From contig NC_065572.1 of assembly GCF_937616625.2 (NCBI RefSeq), positions 68,694,653 through 68,758,652 on the forward strand: 64,000 nucleotides of DNA. The letters are read 5' to 3'. Positions within the stretch are counted from its first letter, which is position 1. Each line of letters begins with the position of its first letter. Source of the DNA: Mercurialis annua (Eukaryota > Streptophyta > Magnoliopsida > Malpighiales > Euphorbiaceae). The notes under the pieces were generated by a model. The model had not been told where the DNA came from. It did not search any database and saw only the letters and a program-made list of their open reading frames with translations. This document shows positions 47,447-59,261 of the stretch, in pieces. Position numbers and translations under genes: made by a program.

Positions 47447-47781
47447 TCTGGCATTACGATTTGTGAAAAGTCTTGGAGATCATAGTTATGACTTTTAGGT
47501 GGAGTGTTGAAGAGCTGGTATACATATCTTAAGATTATATTTACTCGTGCAACACGATCAATGAGTATGCCCACATTTAATATAGTTAAAATGTCAGAAG
47601 CCTGATGCCACTCGGGCCAATTAAATTTAAATTTTTAATATAAAAGTCCAAGATCTTTTAATTGTCTCCCGGATTGGGAGGATCTTAAAAAAAAAAAAGA
47701 AAAAAAAAGAGTAGGAATAAATTAATATTCCTCCGTCCAATTTAAAAAATCTCATTTTTATTTTTCACATATCTATCTATA
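47447..47781. other. End of duplication copy 2 and a truncated Stowaway end
   Basis: After the duplicated block there is an A-rich run (47688-47712). A Stowaway-like terminus TATTCCTCCGTCC at 47729 has no partner before the Helitron start, so it was probably cut off by that insertion. Confidence 0.4.
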
Positions 47782-48678
47782 TCTATACTATATATAAAAG
47801 CACGGATGGGGGGGGGACATGCAAATTTACTGAATAATCCTTTTCAGTTTACTACTAAATAAAGGTTTTATAGTCATTAACTAATTAGTTATTTAATTAA
47901 TCACTATTTTAATTAAAGTCCTAATTAGAATAAGTATTTAAATTCTCTCCAATTTAATTTTTAGTATGTAAAAAATAACTAAATTGTCTCCAAATTAGTA
48001 GGAATACCTATCTTTTAGTTTGATTGAACTATAAAATTAAAATACTGTATTTGGTCAAAATATTTTTATTTAAATTTCTATTTTATTATTTTTAAAAATA
48101 TTATTAATAAAATTAAATTAATTATGGCTATTATGGCTATTAGTTAAAAAAAGAATAAATTCAATATGAAAAAAATTTAATAACCGAATATATTATATAT
48201 AATATGTTATGTTAAAAAATTTAATTATTTCATCTTAGAATAGAATTGTATCATATATAATTAACCTATTTAGCTTTTTTTTTTTTTGAGAATACCTATT
48301 TAGTTCTTCATCATGCTCTAATCCGTAATATATAACATTGCTAAGATGAAATAGAAAGTTATATTACAATTTGACTATTTTTCTAGCCAAAAAAGTAGCC
48401 AATTGCTGTTTAGGACCAGAGACGGATCCACCTTAGGTACAACGGGTGCATTGGACCCCCCTTGAAAATTAAACAAAAACTATATACCGAATATTAGCAC
48501 TTAGCATAATTAGCATAAAAAGGTGAGAAGTCAAGCCTATGAAATCAATTTAATGATATTTTTCGGAAAGTAATAATTATTTTTGGGGTCCAATTTATAT
48601 AATTTTCAAAATTAAAATGGCTGGTGTTGGTAGAAAATTAACTTATTATCTTTTGGGTCCCTTTTTAGTATTATTTTA

Positions 48679-51600
48679 GAGAAAATTAGGTATTTACCTA
48701 AAATAAAAAAATAATAGGAAATAGTACCTCAACACGGAAAAGATATCAAAAATACATCAGAAAGTTAGGTTTTTTGTTTTTTTACTCTCCGGGTCCAATT
48801 ATTTATAATTATACTCTGGCTATATTCTCTCTTACTCTTACATAAACTGACACAACACTTGCACCTCTCTCTCTCTCTCAGAACAGCTACAAAAATGAAA
48901 ATAATGCTCGCATCTTTGTAACAAAAATGGAAAATCTGTCAAAATGAAGCTCTAAACACAATTATGTAAAGGAATATGAGTGATTATTTACCCTTATTAA
49001 TGAGTTGTTGTGTCGCCTGTTTCCATTTTTATAAATTCGTTAATTTTGTTTGTGGGTTTGTAAATTTGTTTCTGTTAATGCTTTCTTATATGTAAAAATT
49101 GTTGTAAAGGTGACTTGGGTTTTATCCTTTGGCTTGATTTCAGTGTGATTTCACATGAATAAGAGGTTGATGATCGAAATATTTTTTGGTTTTTAATAAT
49201 TGTTTCCGTTATGGAGCTCAGTCTCGGTTGTGATCGTGATGTGTGTTTTATGATCATATGGATATTTTTATGTTGATGTTTATAATTTTATGTTGATGTT
49301 TATGATTATATTTTTTTTATTATCTTATCTTAAATATTATCATAAGATTATCATTGTAAAAATTAATTTTACACAATTTATCATAACCTTACCATTATAT
49401 TATAAGAATCTTATCAATGATATTGTTTTAATATTTTTTATATAATTCATGCAAAATTAAATAATATTATCATGATATTATTATAGGCTTATTGTAATAT
49501 TATTTTAATATTTATAATTTTTTTTATTGTTCATAAATTTTTTACCATTATATTATCATTAACATTATCATGATATACTTTATCATGAAAGTACCATTAC
49601 ATCATCAATAACTTATCATAATTTATCATTTAAATTTATCTTACGTATATTATCATACTATTATCAATATTATCATAATTTTTTCATAACCTTATCATCA
49701 TCTTATCATAATATTATCATTAAATTATCATAAAATATTATCATAACCTTATAATAATATTACCATAATTTTATTATAAATATTTATTTTATGTACTTTA
49801 TCATAATATTATCATAAATTTAACATTAACCTTATCATAATTTTTTTCATTTTTTCCGCATAAACTATTTTACATAATTTATGAAGAATTAAATAATATT
49901 ATCATAAAGTTATCATAATATTATTTTAACTTTATCATAATATTATCAAAGTCTTATTATAAAAATTTATTTTACACACTTTATCATAACTTTATCATAG
50001 TCTTATCATGATATTATCATAACCTTATAATAATATTATCATAATTTTATTATAAATATTTATTCTATGTACTTTATCATAATATTATCATAAATTTAAC
50101 ATTAACCTTATCATAATTTGTCTCATTTTTTCCGCATAAACTATTTTACATAATTTATGGAGAATTAAATAATATTATCATAAAGTTATCATAATATTAT
50201 TTTAACTTTATCGTAATATTATCAAAGTCTTATCATAAAAATTTATTTTACACATTTTATCATAGTCTTATCATGATATTATCATAATATTAAATAATAT
50301 TTTGGTTTTGGACACTATTTGTAAGTTTAATTAGAATGGTCTAATTCCAGGGGCATTCTTGTCTTGATGGATACTAAACTTCTAGTGTTTAGTATTCATT
50401 TTATTTCTTGTTATTTAAAGAGAAATTATGATTATGTAATGGAATTATTTGAAAATATAATTGTTTATAGTTTTAAGAAACTAAAACTTGATACCAAATT
50501 GTATCTTTTAGTAATTATTTTTTGGCAGTCTGGAAACTTAACTTTACAAGCGGTTGAGGTTATTACAATGTTGTCAATTGTGCAACCTTTATTGAGGAAG
50601 TCATTTTTTTATTTTTAATTGACACATAAGATCGGTTAATATTTTATTGCAATATAATCATGATTTTATTATGAAAATTTAGTTTACGTACTTTATTATA
50701 ATCTTATAATTACATTATCTTATTGTTATCATTATATTATTATAACTTTATTATAATATTATCATAAAATTATCATTAACCTATCATAAGATTATCACTA
50801 CATTATCATAATATTTTCATAAAATTATCATTTATCATATATTATCATTATATTATCATAAATATTTATCATAACATTATCGTAAGATTATCATAAATAA
50901 TTTTATCATATTCTTATCATAAATAATTTTATCATGTTCTTATCACAGCCTTATCATTACATAATCATTATATTATTATAAAATATTATCATAACTTTAT
51001 CATAATATTATGATTATATTATCATAATCTTATCATCTGTATTATCATTATATTATCATAACCTTATAATAAGTATTCTCATTATATTATCATAATATTA
51101 TCATAGATCTATCATAATATTATCATAGATCTATCATAATATTATCATAGTTTTATCATAGATTTATCATAATATTATCATAGTCTTATCATAATATTAT
51201 CATAACCTTATTTTAACCTTATTGTAAATTTATCATAATATTATCACAACCTTTATATAATTATGTTTTTTTTTATCATAACTATATCATAATACTATCA
51301 TAACTTTATCATAATTATGTTCTTATCATAATGTTTGAATAATCTTATTATAAATTTTTCATAATTTATTTTACGTAATTTATACAAAATTAGATGACAT
51401 TTTCATAAACAATATCATAATATTATCGCAACCTTATTAAAGTATTATCATAATCTAATCATAATATTATAATTTTATCATAATTTTTACATAAATTATT
51501 TTATAAGGATTATTAGCCTAATGATCTTCCTTTCAATAAAAAAGTCTTTAACTTAATTACCACTAGGAAATTCAAGATCTGAATTTGCCATTTTAGTATT

Positions 51601-52889
51601 TAAAAGTAAAAAAGGAAATGACATTTCTTTTACCAAATAACCAACAGCCTCCAAACCAAAAAGTATTCACTACTAATATTATCATTAACTAACTTTATCA
51701 TAATATTTCAATACAAGTCATGTCTCATATATACCACCTACAATTGTGCTCAAAAGACGTAAAAAACGAATTCTGTTAGAGCCTTCTTTTCCTTGGCATG
51801 CGTCCTGTATTTATGACCTTTATCTTGCAATTTTTTTGTTTCCTGCCCAGTTTTGTTCTTCAATCAGCTCTAACCTTACAGTTTCTGTAACATGAGCAAA
51901 TGATTTGTTAAATCCTTAACCGACTTCATTAAATATTAATGGAAACTAACACATACAACTTACACAACAACAACTAGTATCAACTTCATATCAGTGTCAC
52001 TGTTATGGGATTTATCTTTTCCTTTGCCTAAAAAAAATTAAAACACCATCCATAGAGAGCACAAATGAATTGCTAGTAGTAAAATGACATCAACACCACC
52101 TTATTCTCGATAAGATCTCTCCCCTTAGTGGTAAAGTAGGCTCCACATTAACTTTTTTTCTGGAGTATTTTCTCTTCTAGTTGCAAGCAAGTGTTAACTA
52201 AGTAATCAATGAGATGGTCTAGACAAGAAATTGCAAGTTTTTCCATTGTATTAATAAGAAATACTTTTTTCGCCATCATTATACTAAGGACAACAAAAAT
52301 TGATTAGAAACCATAAAACGGAAGCTAATTTGCAGATCAAAGATGATCAATAAACGTAAAATCAAGATTAAACATAATTTTTGAAATCAGTAACATAATC
52401 AAAAACCCAAAAAAATCAATAAACAAACTACTTAAGATTGAAATCAAACGATAAATCCAAAAAATAGGAATCGTGATCATAATACAGAGACCGAGGAGGA
52501 TGATTGGAAATTAATTAAAAAATTAAAGATTTTTTAATTGCAAAGTTACAGTTTTGAGATCGAGAGAAAGATTGAGTTTAGAGGGATAAATATCAGCGTC
52601 CAAAAATTCTTGGCGATTACGCGGCTGTGAGATCATCCTCTTCGTCCTCGACATTGAAGAAAAAGAAGAAAACAAAAGAGAGGAGATAGGCGAACGAGAA
52701 GCAGAGTAAAATAATTCAAACTGATAAAGAGTATTTATTTTTATTTAGATAGGTAAAAGAATAATTAAATTAAATATTAGAGTAAAAACATAAAACATCA
52801 AAAGTTGGAGCGTATTTTCTTTAGCTTTTGGTGCGTGAGGTATTTTTTATAAATATGTTGAAAATAGGAGTACTTTTCCTAATTTTCTC
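48679..52889. mobile_element. Element B: 4.2-kb minisatellite-bearing MULE-like element
   Basis: The ends GAGAAAATTAGG are inverted repeats. A perfect 9-bp target duplication ATTATTTTA lies at 48670-48678 and 52890-52898. The left subterminal sequence (TTACCTAAAATA, TACCTCAACACGG) matches the right end of element A. The right one (ATACCTCACGCACCAAAAG, reversed) matches A's left end. Over 2 kb of ATTATCATA repeats fill the centre, and a GC-richer patch lies at 52595-52730. No coding frame. Confidence 0.85.
49310..51490. repeat. ATTATCATA minisatellite in element B
   Basis: Degenerate array of ATTATCATA-type units, about 2 kb, interrupted at 50290-50640 by unique sequence. A longer segment is internally duplicated: 49795-49960 resembles 50050-50200 (shared TCCGCATAAACTATTTTACA and ACATTAACCTTATC). 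Confidence 0.85.
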
Positions 52890-54326
52890 ATTATTTTATA
52901 AGTCCAAGAATATTATCAGAAGCTTAATGTATTTTTTGTTCTTTTAATTATTTGATTTTTATAATTACATATATATTATTTTAATTGAAAAAATATAAAA
53001 CTAGAACAAAAATATTTTTTATATATATTTTATTTAAATGATATGAATTTTTCTTTTTAGATATAAAATAGTTTTATAAAAATAATAGAAGTGTTAAAAA
53101 AAAATTAACATCATTAAGTTAACACGTTGTTCAAAATTATATGATGAAGATAACGTTACTATTGATTTAATAATTACATCTATCAATCAAGAATTACGAT
53201 GTAGTATAATAAGCTATCCACACAATTTGAGAGACCAAGTTTATATAGCTTATTTTTCAAAAAAAAAAAACTATATCAATATCGCCAGCATAAATTTTTT
53301 CAACGGACATATAGGACTTGGAAACGTAAATTTATTGCATCTTAATTTGATAAAAATTAGGATTGGGTAGAGAGTAACAGTACGAAATATGCACCATTTT
53401 ATTTATATTGTTATCCTTTTTTAAACGTAGTGAAAAAGGATAAAATATTTTATAAAAAATAACAATAAAATTATTTTGTAGCAATTATACAAGCTGAAAG
53501 ATTAAAAGAGAATACTATGATATACTTATATTAATTTATTAATTTTTAAAAATAAAATATTATTAGTATATATCTTTCATTTAGATGTCTATATATATAT
53601 ATATATGCTAATTTGGACCCCCCTAATATAAAAGTCTGTATCCGTCACTGTTTAGGACTATATATTAAGATAATTGACCAATAATACTAATTAAGGTAAA
53701 ATTCTTTGACTATAAAACTAAACTTCTTTATAATTGTTTTTGAGGGTTCAAACGGTCTATATGTTAGTTTAATAAAGAAACAATTTTGTTTTGTCTATAC
53801 TAAACTTCCGTATAATTGTTTTTGATGAGTTGATTTCATCGAGGCAAAATTGGTCCACTTTCTTTTAGTTTGTTTAAATTATCATATTAATTCATTAATA
53901 ATTTATCTCCTAAACTATTTTAGTTTGTGTTGAATATGATACAACGAAAACTTATTCTACTTTTTTTTTATTGGTTGGCACTTTAGCCAATAAATAACAA
54001 TATTAAATTTATAATCCAACTCATAAAATATATTTTCTAATCCAACAAAATTTATAACTAATAATATTAAGTATAGTACATAATTAACATAATTATAATA
54101 AATTACAAATAAATATTATTACGCCAATTAATTTTTAAAATTGATAAATTAAAGTATTAGTATTTATTTATAACAAAACTTGGACCAATTTAATATTAAA
54201 ATTTAAATAAAATAATTTGATATAATTATTATAAAATTAATTAATATATAAATTGACGAGTCACGCTACCGCCACGTGCGTAGTACGTAATGCGAAACTA
54301 GTAATAAAAAAAACACAAAATACATA

Positions 54327-55260
54327 TTCTTTCCGTCCTATAAATATAGGCCAAATTGTTGTTTTGGATGTCATAAAATATATGTCAAATTTTTATTTTA
54401 GTTATGTCAAAGCATCTCCAATGCAATGCTAAAATGGGAGTGCTGCCATAATTTTACATTAAATTTTAAAATGCAATTCCAATGTAGTGGTATAGTTTGA
54501 TGCTATATCACATGCTAAATTTAGCACGGATTATAGCATATGCTAAACTATAACAACCAATAACATTTCTTCATAAATTACAATTTTACCACGGTTATTT
54601 TTTTGCATTTATTTTTTTAACATTTTTTTACCTTTTTACTTTCTTCATATTAAATTTTGTTTTTTAATTTAATTTTACGATCTCGATTTAATTTTTTAAT
54701 AGTAGACCATATATCAATATCATAAAAAAATTATATAATTTATTTTTAAATATTTCATCGATTCTCTTAATTATTTCTTTTAAAACGATCATTATTATAT
54801 AAAAAAAATTGTAAAAAATAATCAAATAATTAGAAATTTATAATATCAAAGATAATTATCTTAATAAATAAGTATAATATTTATTTTTAATTTTATGCAT
54901 TGGAGAAAAAATATAGCATTTTACCACTTTTTCATGCTAAATTTAGCATAAAAAATAGCACTCCATTGGAAATTCTCTTAGTTAAGTTGAGATTTCAATT
55001 TCATCCTTCATTAATTCAAGTACTCAATAACTATTAATAATTACTTAAGTCAATATAAAAATTTATAACATTTTTTAAAATTTATTTATAATCTCAATAA
55101 CCAATTGATGTTTTCAAATCATACAACTAAAACTATTTAAAATATCTAAATAATTAATATAAAAGTATAGTAGGAAGTTAATTAAAACTAATTAATTTGA
55201 CTTCTATTTTTTAATTCTCACACACATTCAATTTGGCCTATATTTATGGGACGGAGGGAG
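54327..55260. mobile_element. Stowaway-type MITE containing a second MITE
   Basis: The left end TTCTTTCCGTCCTATAAATA and reversed right end CTCCCTCCGTCCCATAAATA are inverted repeats and both continue TAGGCCAAATT. TA flanks each side (54325-54326, 55261-55262). It is interrupted by a Tourist-like element at 54410-54977. Confidence 0.85.
54410..54977. mobile_element. Tourist-like MITE nested in the Stowaway, 568 bp
   Basis: The ends AAGCATCTCCAATG and reversed GAGAATTTCCAATG are inverted repeats related to the MITE at 42487. The interior shares the GCATATGCTAAA and TGCTAAATTTAGCA words. Flanking trinucleotides are TCA (left) and TTA (right), a TTA duplication with one change. Confidence 0.78.
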
Positions 55261-55473
55261 TATATTTTTTCTTATTTTGTCCTTATTAATTGTGTTGTGT
55301 AATTGTACATATTATTAATACTGATAAAGTCTGCCTTCTGATTCAATACTTACACCTGCAATAGGGTCGAAGCAAAGCAGACGGTGTTTGTCCGATTAAC
55401 TCTTTGATGCTAAAGTCAATAATGGATTGAGCAGAATTTTTGTGTATATTGTAATTAAGTTGTATGTTTAGAC

Positions 55474-55748
55474 CAGTGTTTCAACCGGTTTAACCGGTTC
55501 AATGACCGGTTCAACCGGTTTAATAAATTTAAAAAAATTAAAAAAAATTCTAGTTAACCGGTTTTTTTACCGGTTCAACCGGTCCAACACCCGGTTTTTT
55601 ACCGGTTCAATCCGGTCCAATCCGGTTCAGCCCGGTCCAACCAGGTCCAATCAAAAGATCTGTTTTTCACCTTTTCAGACCGGACCACTGACCGGTTCGC
55701 GGTTCAACCGGTCCGACCGGCCGGTCCGATCAGGTTTTTAAAACACTG
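55474..55748. mobile_element. hAT-type MITE rich in CCGGTT, 275 bp
   Basis: The termini CAGTGTTT are inverted repeats, with a perfect 8-bp target duplication GTTTAGAC at 55466-55473 and 55749-55756. The body is a dense set of AACCGGTT/ACCGGTTCAA palindromic words. An open frame through it is a by-product of that repetition. Confidence 0.93.
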
Positions 55749-57359
55749 GTTTAGACAATCCTCAATCTCTTTATATGATAGTAGTGTGTGAATACCACGT
55801 AGAGTTCAAATGAAAAAGAAATTCCTATCTGGCATGTGAATCTTGCCATAAGAGCCGCTGTTATAAACAGTATGGGCTAACATAATCTTGCCATAATTTA
55901 TCGAGGAAATTACATTCTATATCTCATATATAGTAAAGTTATACATTAGTGACTCAAAAAATAATTATGTGCATTAATCTCTCATTGACTTATAAAAGTT
56001 TTCGTTTATACCTCAAAATATTTTTAATACTATTTTACCCCTATCTACTTACATCAGTTGTACTAATCTTGTCTTATACCTTCCATGACTACCAATAGCA
56101 ACAGAGTAGACCACCATCACAATAAATACCACCGCCACCACCGCGCCGCCGCTGAAAAAATCATATCCTCCATCAAACTCTTCTTTTTCCATCTTTACCA
56201 CTGTCTTTATCGGAGTTTTATCGACGGCATAGCCCATCGGCAACATCAAATACGCAAGCTCCTCCAGGAAAAGCCTTACCGGCATCACCATATCTATCTC
56301 TTCTCCAAAATCAACACCATGTTCTACACCACCACCATCAACATCGTTCTTTTCTCTGCCTCCAGCCGGAAATTAATCGATAATTGGACTTATTTCCAGG
56401 AAGACGGCGGAGCCGCCACCGGTGGCTGTTGCAATTATAGACGGTGTTCACGCTCATGCTCCTCAATATGATGAAGATTCAATTGTCATCGTTTGAATAA
56501 AGCATTTCGTTTCATGAAGAAATGTTGCGAAGAAGATTTGTACCAGATGGTGATTTTTAGTTTTGTCTTTTTTTTTATAAAATGAATTTTTAGTTTGTTT
56601 GACTTGCTGCAGCCTGCCATTGTTAGTTAAAAATGTGATCTAGGATAATAAGTAGTTCAATTTGATGATGAATGGACGCAAAGGGATTTATGGCAGATGG
56701 TAGTTCTAAATTATTTCACTATTATGGACTTTATGACTTGTTGGATCCTTTTCTCTGTTAGTAAAGTGTGATATCTTCTTGTTGCGTTATTTGCTTTTAG
56801 TATTATCATTTTCTTTTATTAACAAGTCTTTCCTTTGTTTTTATGTTGATTAGAGATCCCCACAAAAAGGTCAAAAGTAACATTCGGGTATCATGTGAAG
56901 TTCATACTTTATTTGTTAGGATTGGTTTCTAATTATGTGTGCACTTAAAAATAAAGAGATGTTCTTTATATGTCGCAGCCGCACCCGGTTTATAGGGGTT
57001 TGAAGAAGTATACACCAATTTATCCTTATTCTGTTTATATTTGATTGCCATTTTTTATTGTGCAAAGTCTATCTAAAGTAAAGTAAATTCGGCGTAATTT
57101 AATGTAATTTAAATGTCAACTAAAAGTAAAGTCAACTCAATGTAAATTAAATATAAATTTACAACTTTTGTTATTTTTCTTTTTTTTGTGCATCTTTATG
57201 ATGGATTTTTGATTCATTTTCAAGTTAAATGAGTGTTTGTGTCCTCATTAAGAGTTCATGTTCTGAATATGTTGGATTAGAGCTTTAATCATTGTTCTAT
57301 ACAAGGCCATGACTTTCTTCACGAGTTTATTTTTAATTTGCTGAAATTTTTCTTATGTA

Positions 57360-57960
57360 ATTTTGCTAAATTTAAAAAATAAATTAAATATCAACTGAAA
57401 ATCAACCAAAAATCAACTGAAAATCAACCAAATGTCAATCAAAATATAAAAAAATTGACTTTTCATTTTTCTTTTGCAGCACATTTTCAAACCTATTATT
57501 ACCATTTTTCTGCTTCCTTAAGGTTGACTAGCGTCAATTTCGACTGTTTAGATGAATTTTCTTTAATATGTTTGAGCTCTTATTTTATAATTTTGTCAAT
57601 TTTAAAATTCAAACAAATGCCAACTGAACATCAATTAAATGTTAAAAGAACATCAACCAAATTTAACTAAATATTAATCAAATGTCAACTGAACATCAAC
57701 CAAATGTCAACTAAATATTAACGGCAACCTAAGATTAGCCGAATGTCAAATAAACATCAACCAAATGTCAACTACATATTAACGACAACCGAATGTCAAC
57801 TAAGCATCAACCAAATGTCAACTAAATATCAACGACAACCTAAGATCAACCGAATGTCAACTAAACATCAACCAGATGTCAACTAAATATTAACGACAAC
57901 CTAAGATCAACCAAATGTCAACTAAACATCAACGAAATATCAAATATTTTTCATTGACAC
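57360..57960. repeat. ATCAACCAAATGTCAACTAA minisatellite in element D
   Basis: Repeats of AATGTCAACTAA and CATCAACC words, about 20-21 bp per unit, most regular at 57660-57940. They are the reverse complement of the TTGACATT/GTTGAT words in element C. Confidence 0.85.
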
Positions 57961-58921
57961 ATAAGTTAGGACATAAATTAGTTTCAACTTGGATTGTACT
58001 TTTTAATGTTTTGAGCAAAAATTAATAGTACAGATTGAATAATTTTAAAATCAACCTAATATCAACTTAATATAATTTTTTAATTTATTATGTGTTTATA
58101 AAAATGCTAATTTGTAAATCATGTATACAAGTAGATTTAAAATAAATTCTAATGAAACTATACAGTTCTTTCAAAATGTATCAGATTTTATTATTGGATG
58201 AAAAAAAAATTAAAGTTTTATGGACATAAAAATCAACTAAAAAGAGTTCATATGGACTGTATTCAACTGAAGGACATAATTTTGACTATTAATGATATTA
58301 GAAACAATATATTTGTATACATGAAAACATAAAATGATAATTGCAATTAGTTATAGAACTAATTGCATGAAAAAAATATTGGATGTTGAACAAGTAAAGT
58401 ACCTGCAAGAGTCTCAATTAACAGAAAATTTTCATCTAGATCATTAAAATTAACAATATTTACTTGACATCAGATGTTAATCTTTTGTTAAGTAAAATGT
58501 AATTGCTACTCTTATCTATTGATTAAGTTTCACATTTCAAAGTTTTATTACTGAAACAATTGCCATATTTGACTATCATTTGTAAGATTATTTAAGTTTG
58601 TAAGTCTCCATTAACAACACAATTGCAATCAGATTTCAGTAGCAGAATTGCAATTAAATTTCAGTAGCAGAATATCAGTGTTACATCGCCATCGCCGATA
58701 AACTTTTCTCCAAAAATATTCACCGCCACGGCCGCTGCCGCCATGATCGGAGATTCATCGATAGAAGATCTTGATGCAATGCAAAACAACAGTAACAAGG
58801 CGATTGAGACCAAAGAACACGAGCCCATATCTCTGCTCGACGCCACTTTCGGTGGCCGGTCGTTGAGTCATCTCTCGTCTTTTAGAGAAGCCAAATATTC
58901 TAGAATGGTAGAAAATGTCAC

Positions 58922-59100
58922 ACAACAAAATTACCGCTAATCAACATTGCAAAGACTCTCGACTCCGCGACCTACCTTTGTGGCTCCATCGTTGTTGTAC
59001 TCTCCGTCCTCCAACACATTTATAGCCCAGAAATAGTCTTCCAGTTCATCGCCACTCGCCGGAGAGCTCAATTTTCGCCGCAATGTAATGTTGCCGTACT
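58922..59100 (+). other. Possible coding remnant in element D
   Basis: A frame without stops reads NIAKTLDSATYLCGSIVVVL and continues SVLQHIYSPEIVFQF, a hydrophobic, GC-richer stretch unlike the rest of the element. I do not recognise it. It could be captured host sequence or chance. Confidence 0.25.
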
Positions 59101-59261
59101 TAATTTGTTTTTCTTTGTGTTGGGAAGGAGGGCACAATTGTCCTATTTTATTATTAAATCAGCTTATTTAGATTTTGGGGTTAATGACCATAAAATTTGG
59201 TTTTTGTTAATTATTTCCGAAATTATCACCCAAAATTTCTTAATTCCAATTTTATGCCTTC

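Larger units (their letters stand above)
45505..47590 (+). repeat. PIRL downstream duplication, copy 2
   Basis: A diverged copy of the PIRL 3' region lies directly after the MATE pseudogene in pieces 45505-45611, 45872-45940 and 47447-47590. It is split by two MULE-type insertions absent from copy 1 and lacks the Tourist-like MITE of copy 1. Confidence 0.85.
48417..53650. mobile_element. hAT-type element, non-autonomous, split by element B
   Basis: The ends CAGAGACGGATCCACC and, reversed, CAGTGACGGATACAGAC are inverted repeats, both running into a GGGGGGTCC-type block. A perfect 8-bp target duplication TTTAGGAC lies at 48409-48416 and 53651-53658. Without element B the hAT element is about 1.0 kb and non-coding. 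Confidence 0.9.
47782..54301 (+). mobile_element. Probable non-autonomous Helitron hosting nested elements
   Basis: The 5' end TCTATACTATATATAAAAGC is preceded by A. The 3' end GTAATGCGAAACTAG (CTAG terminus) is followed by T. This fits Helitron insertion between A and T with 5' TC and 3' CTRR ends and no target duplication. The hairpin expected just before CTAG is weak here (GTGCGTAGTACG region). No Rep/helicase is seen. The interior is split by a hAT element. Confidence 0.55.
55903..59218. mobile_element. Element D: 3.3-kb MULE-like element, relative of C
   Basis: The left end GAGGAAATTACATT and its subterminal sequence (GTGACTCA, AATCTCTCATT, TACCTCAA, TTTTACCCCTA) match the reversed right end of C. 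The right end, reversed, GGAAATAATTAACAAAAACC with AAATAAGCTGATTT and AAATAGGACAATT, matches C's left end. The 9-bp flanks TAATTTATC and GAAATTATC agree at 7 of 9, so this copy looks older. GC-rich patches lie at 56080-56460 and 58670-59090. A minisatellite is inside. No convincing gene. Confidence 0.72.

Noticed and set aside
50364..50618. 84-residue frame in the unique interruption of element B's array
   Set aside because: Short, AT-driven composition and no family resemblance.
55502..55741. 79-residue frame in the hAT MITE
   Set aside because: It arises from the CCGGTT repetition of a non-coding MITE with clear ends.
56085..56471. 128-residue frame in element D
   Set aside because: His/Arg-rich translation of a CACCGCC-type low-complexity patch, with an equally long frame on the other strand. 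No domain.
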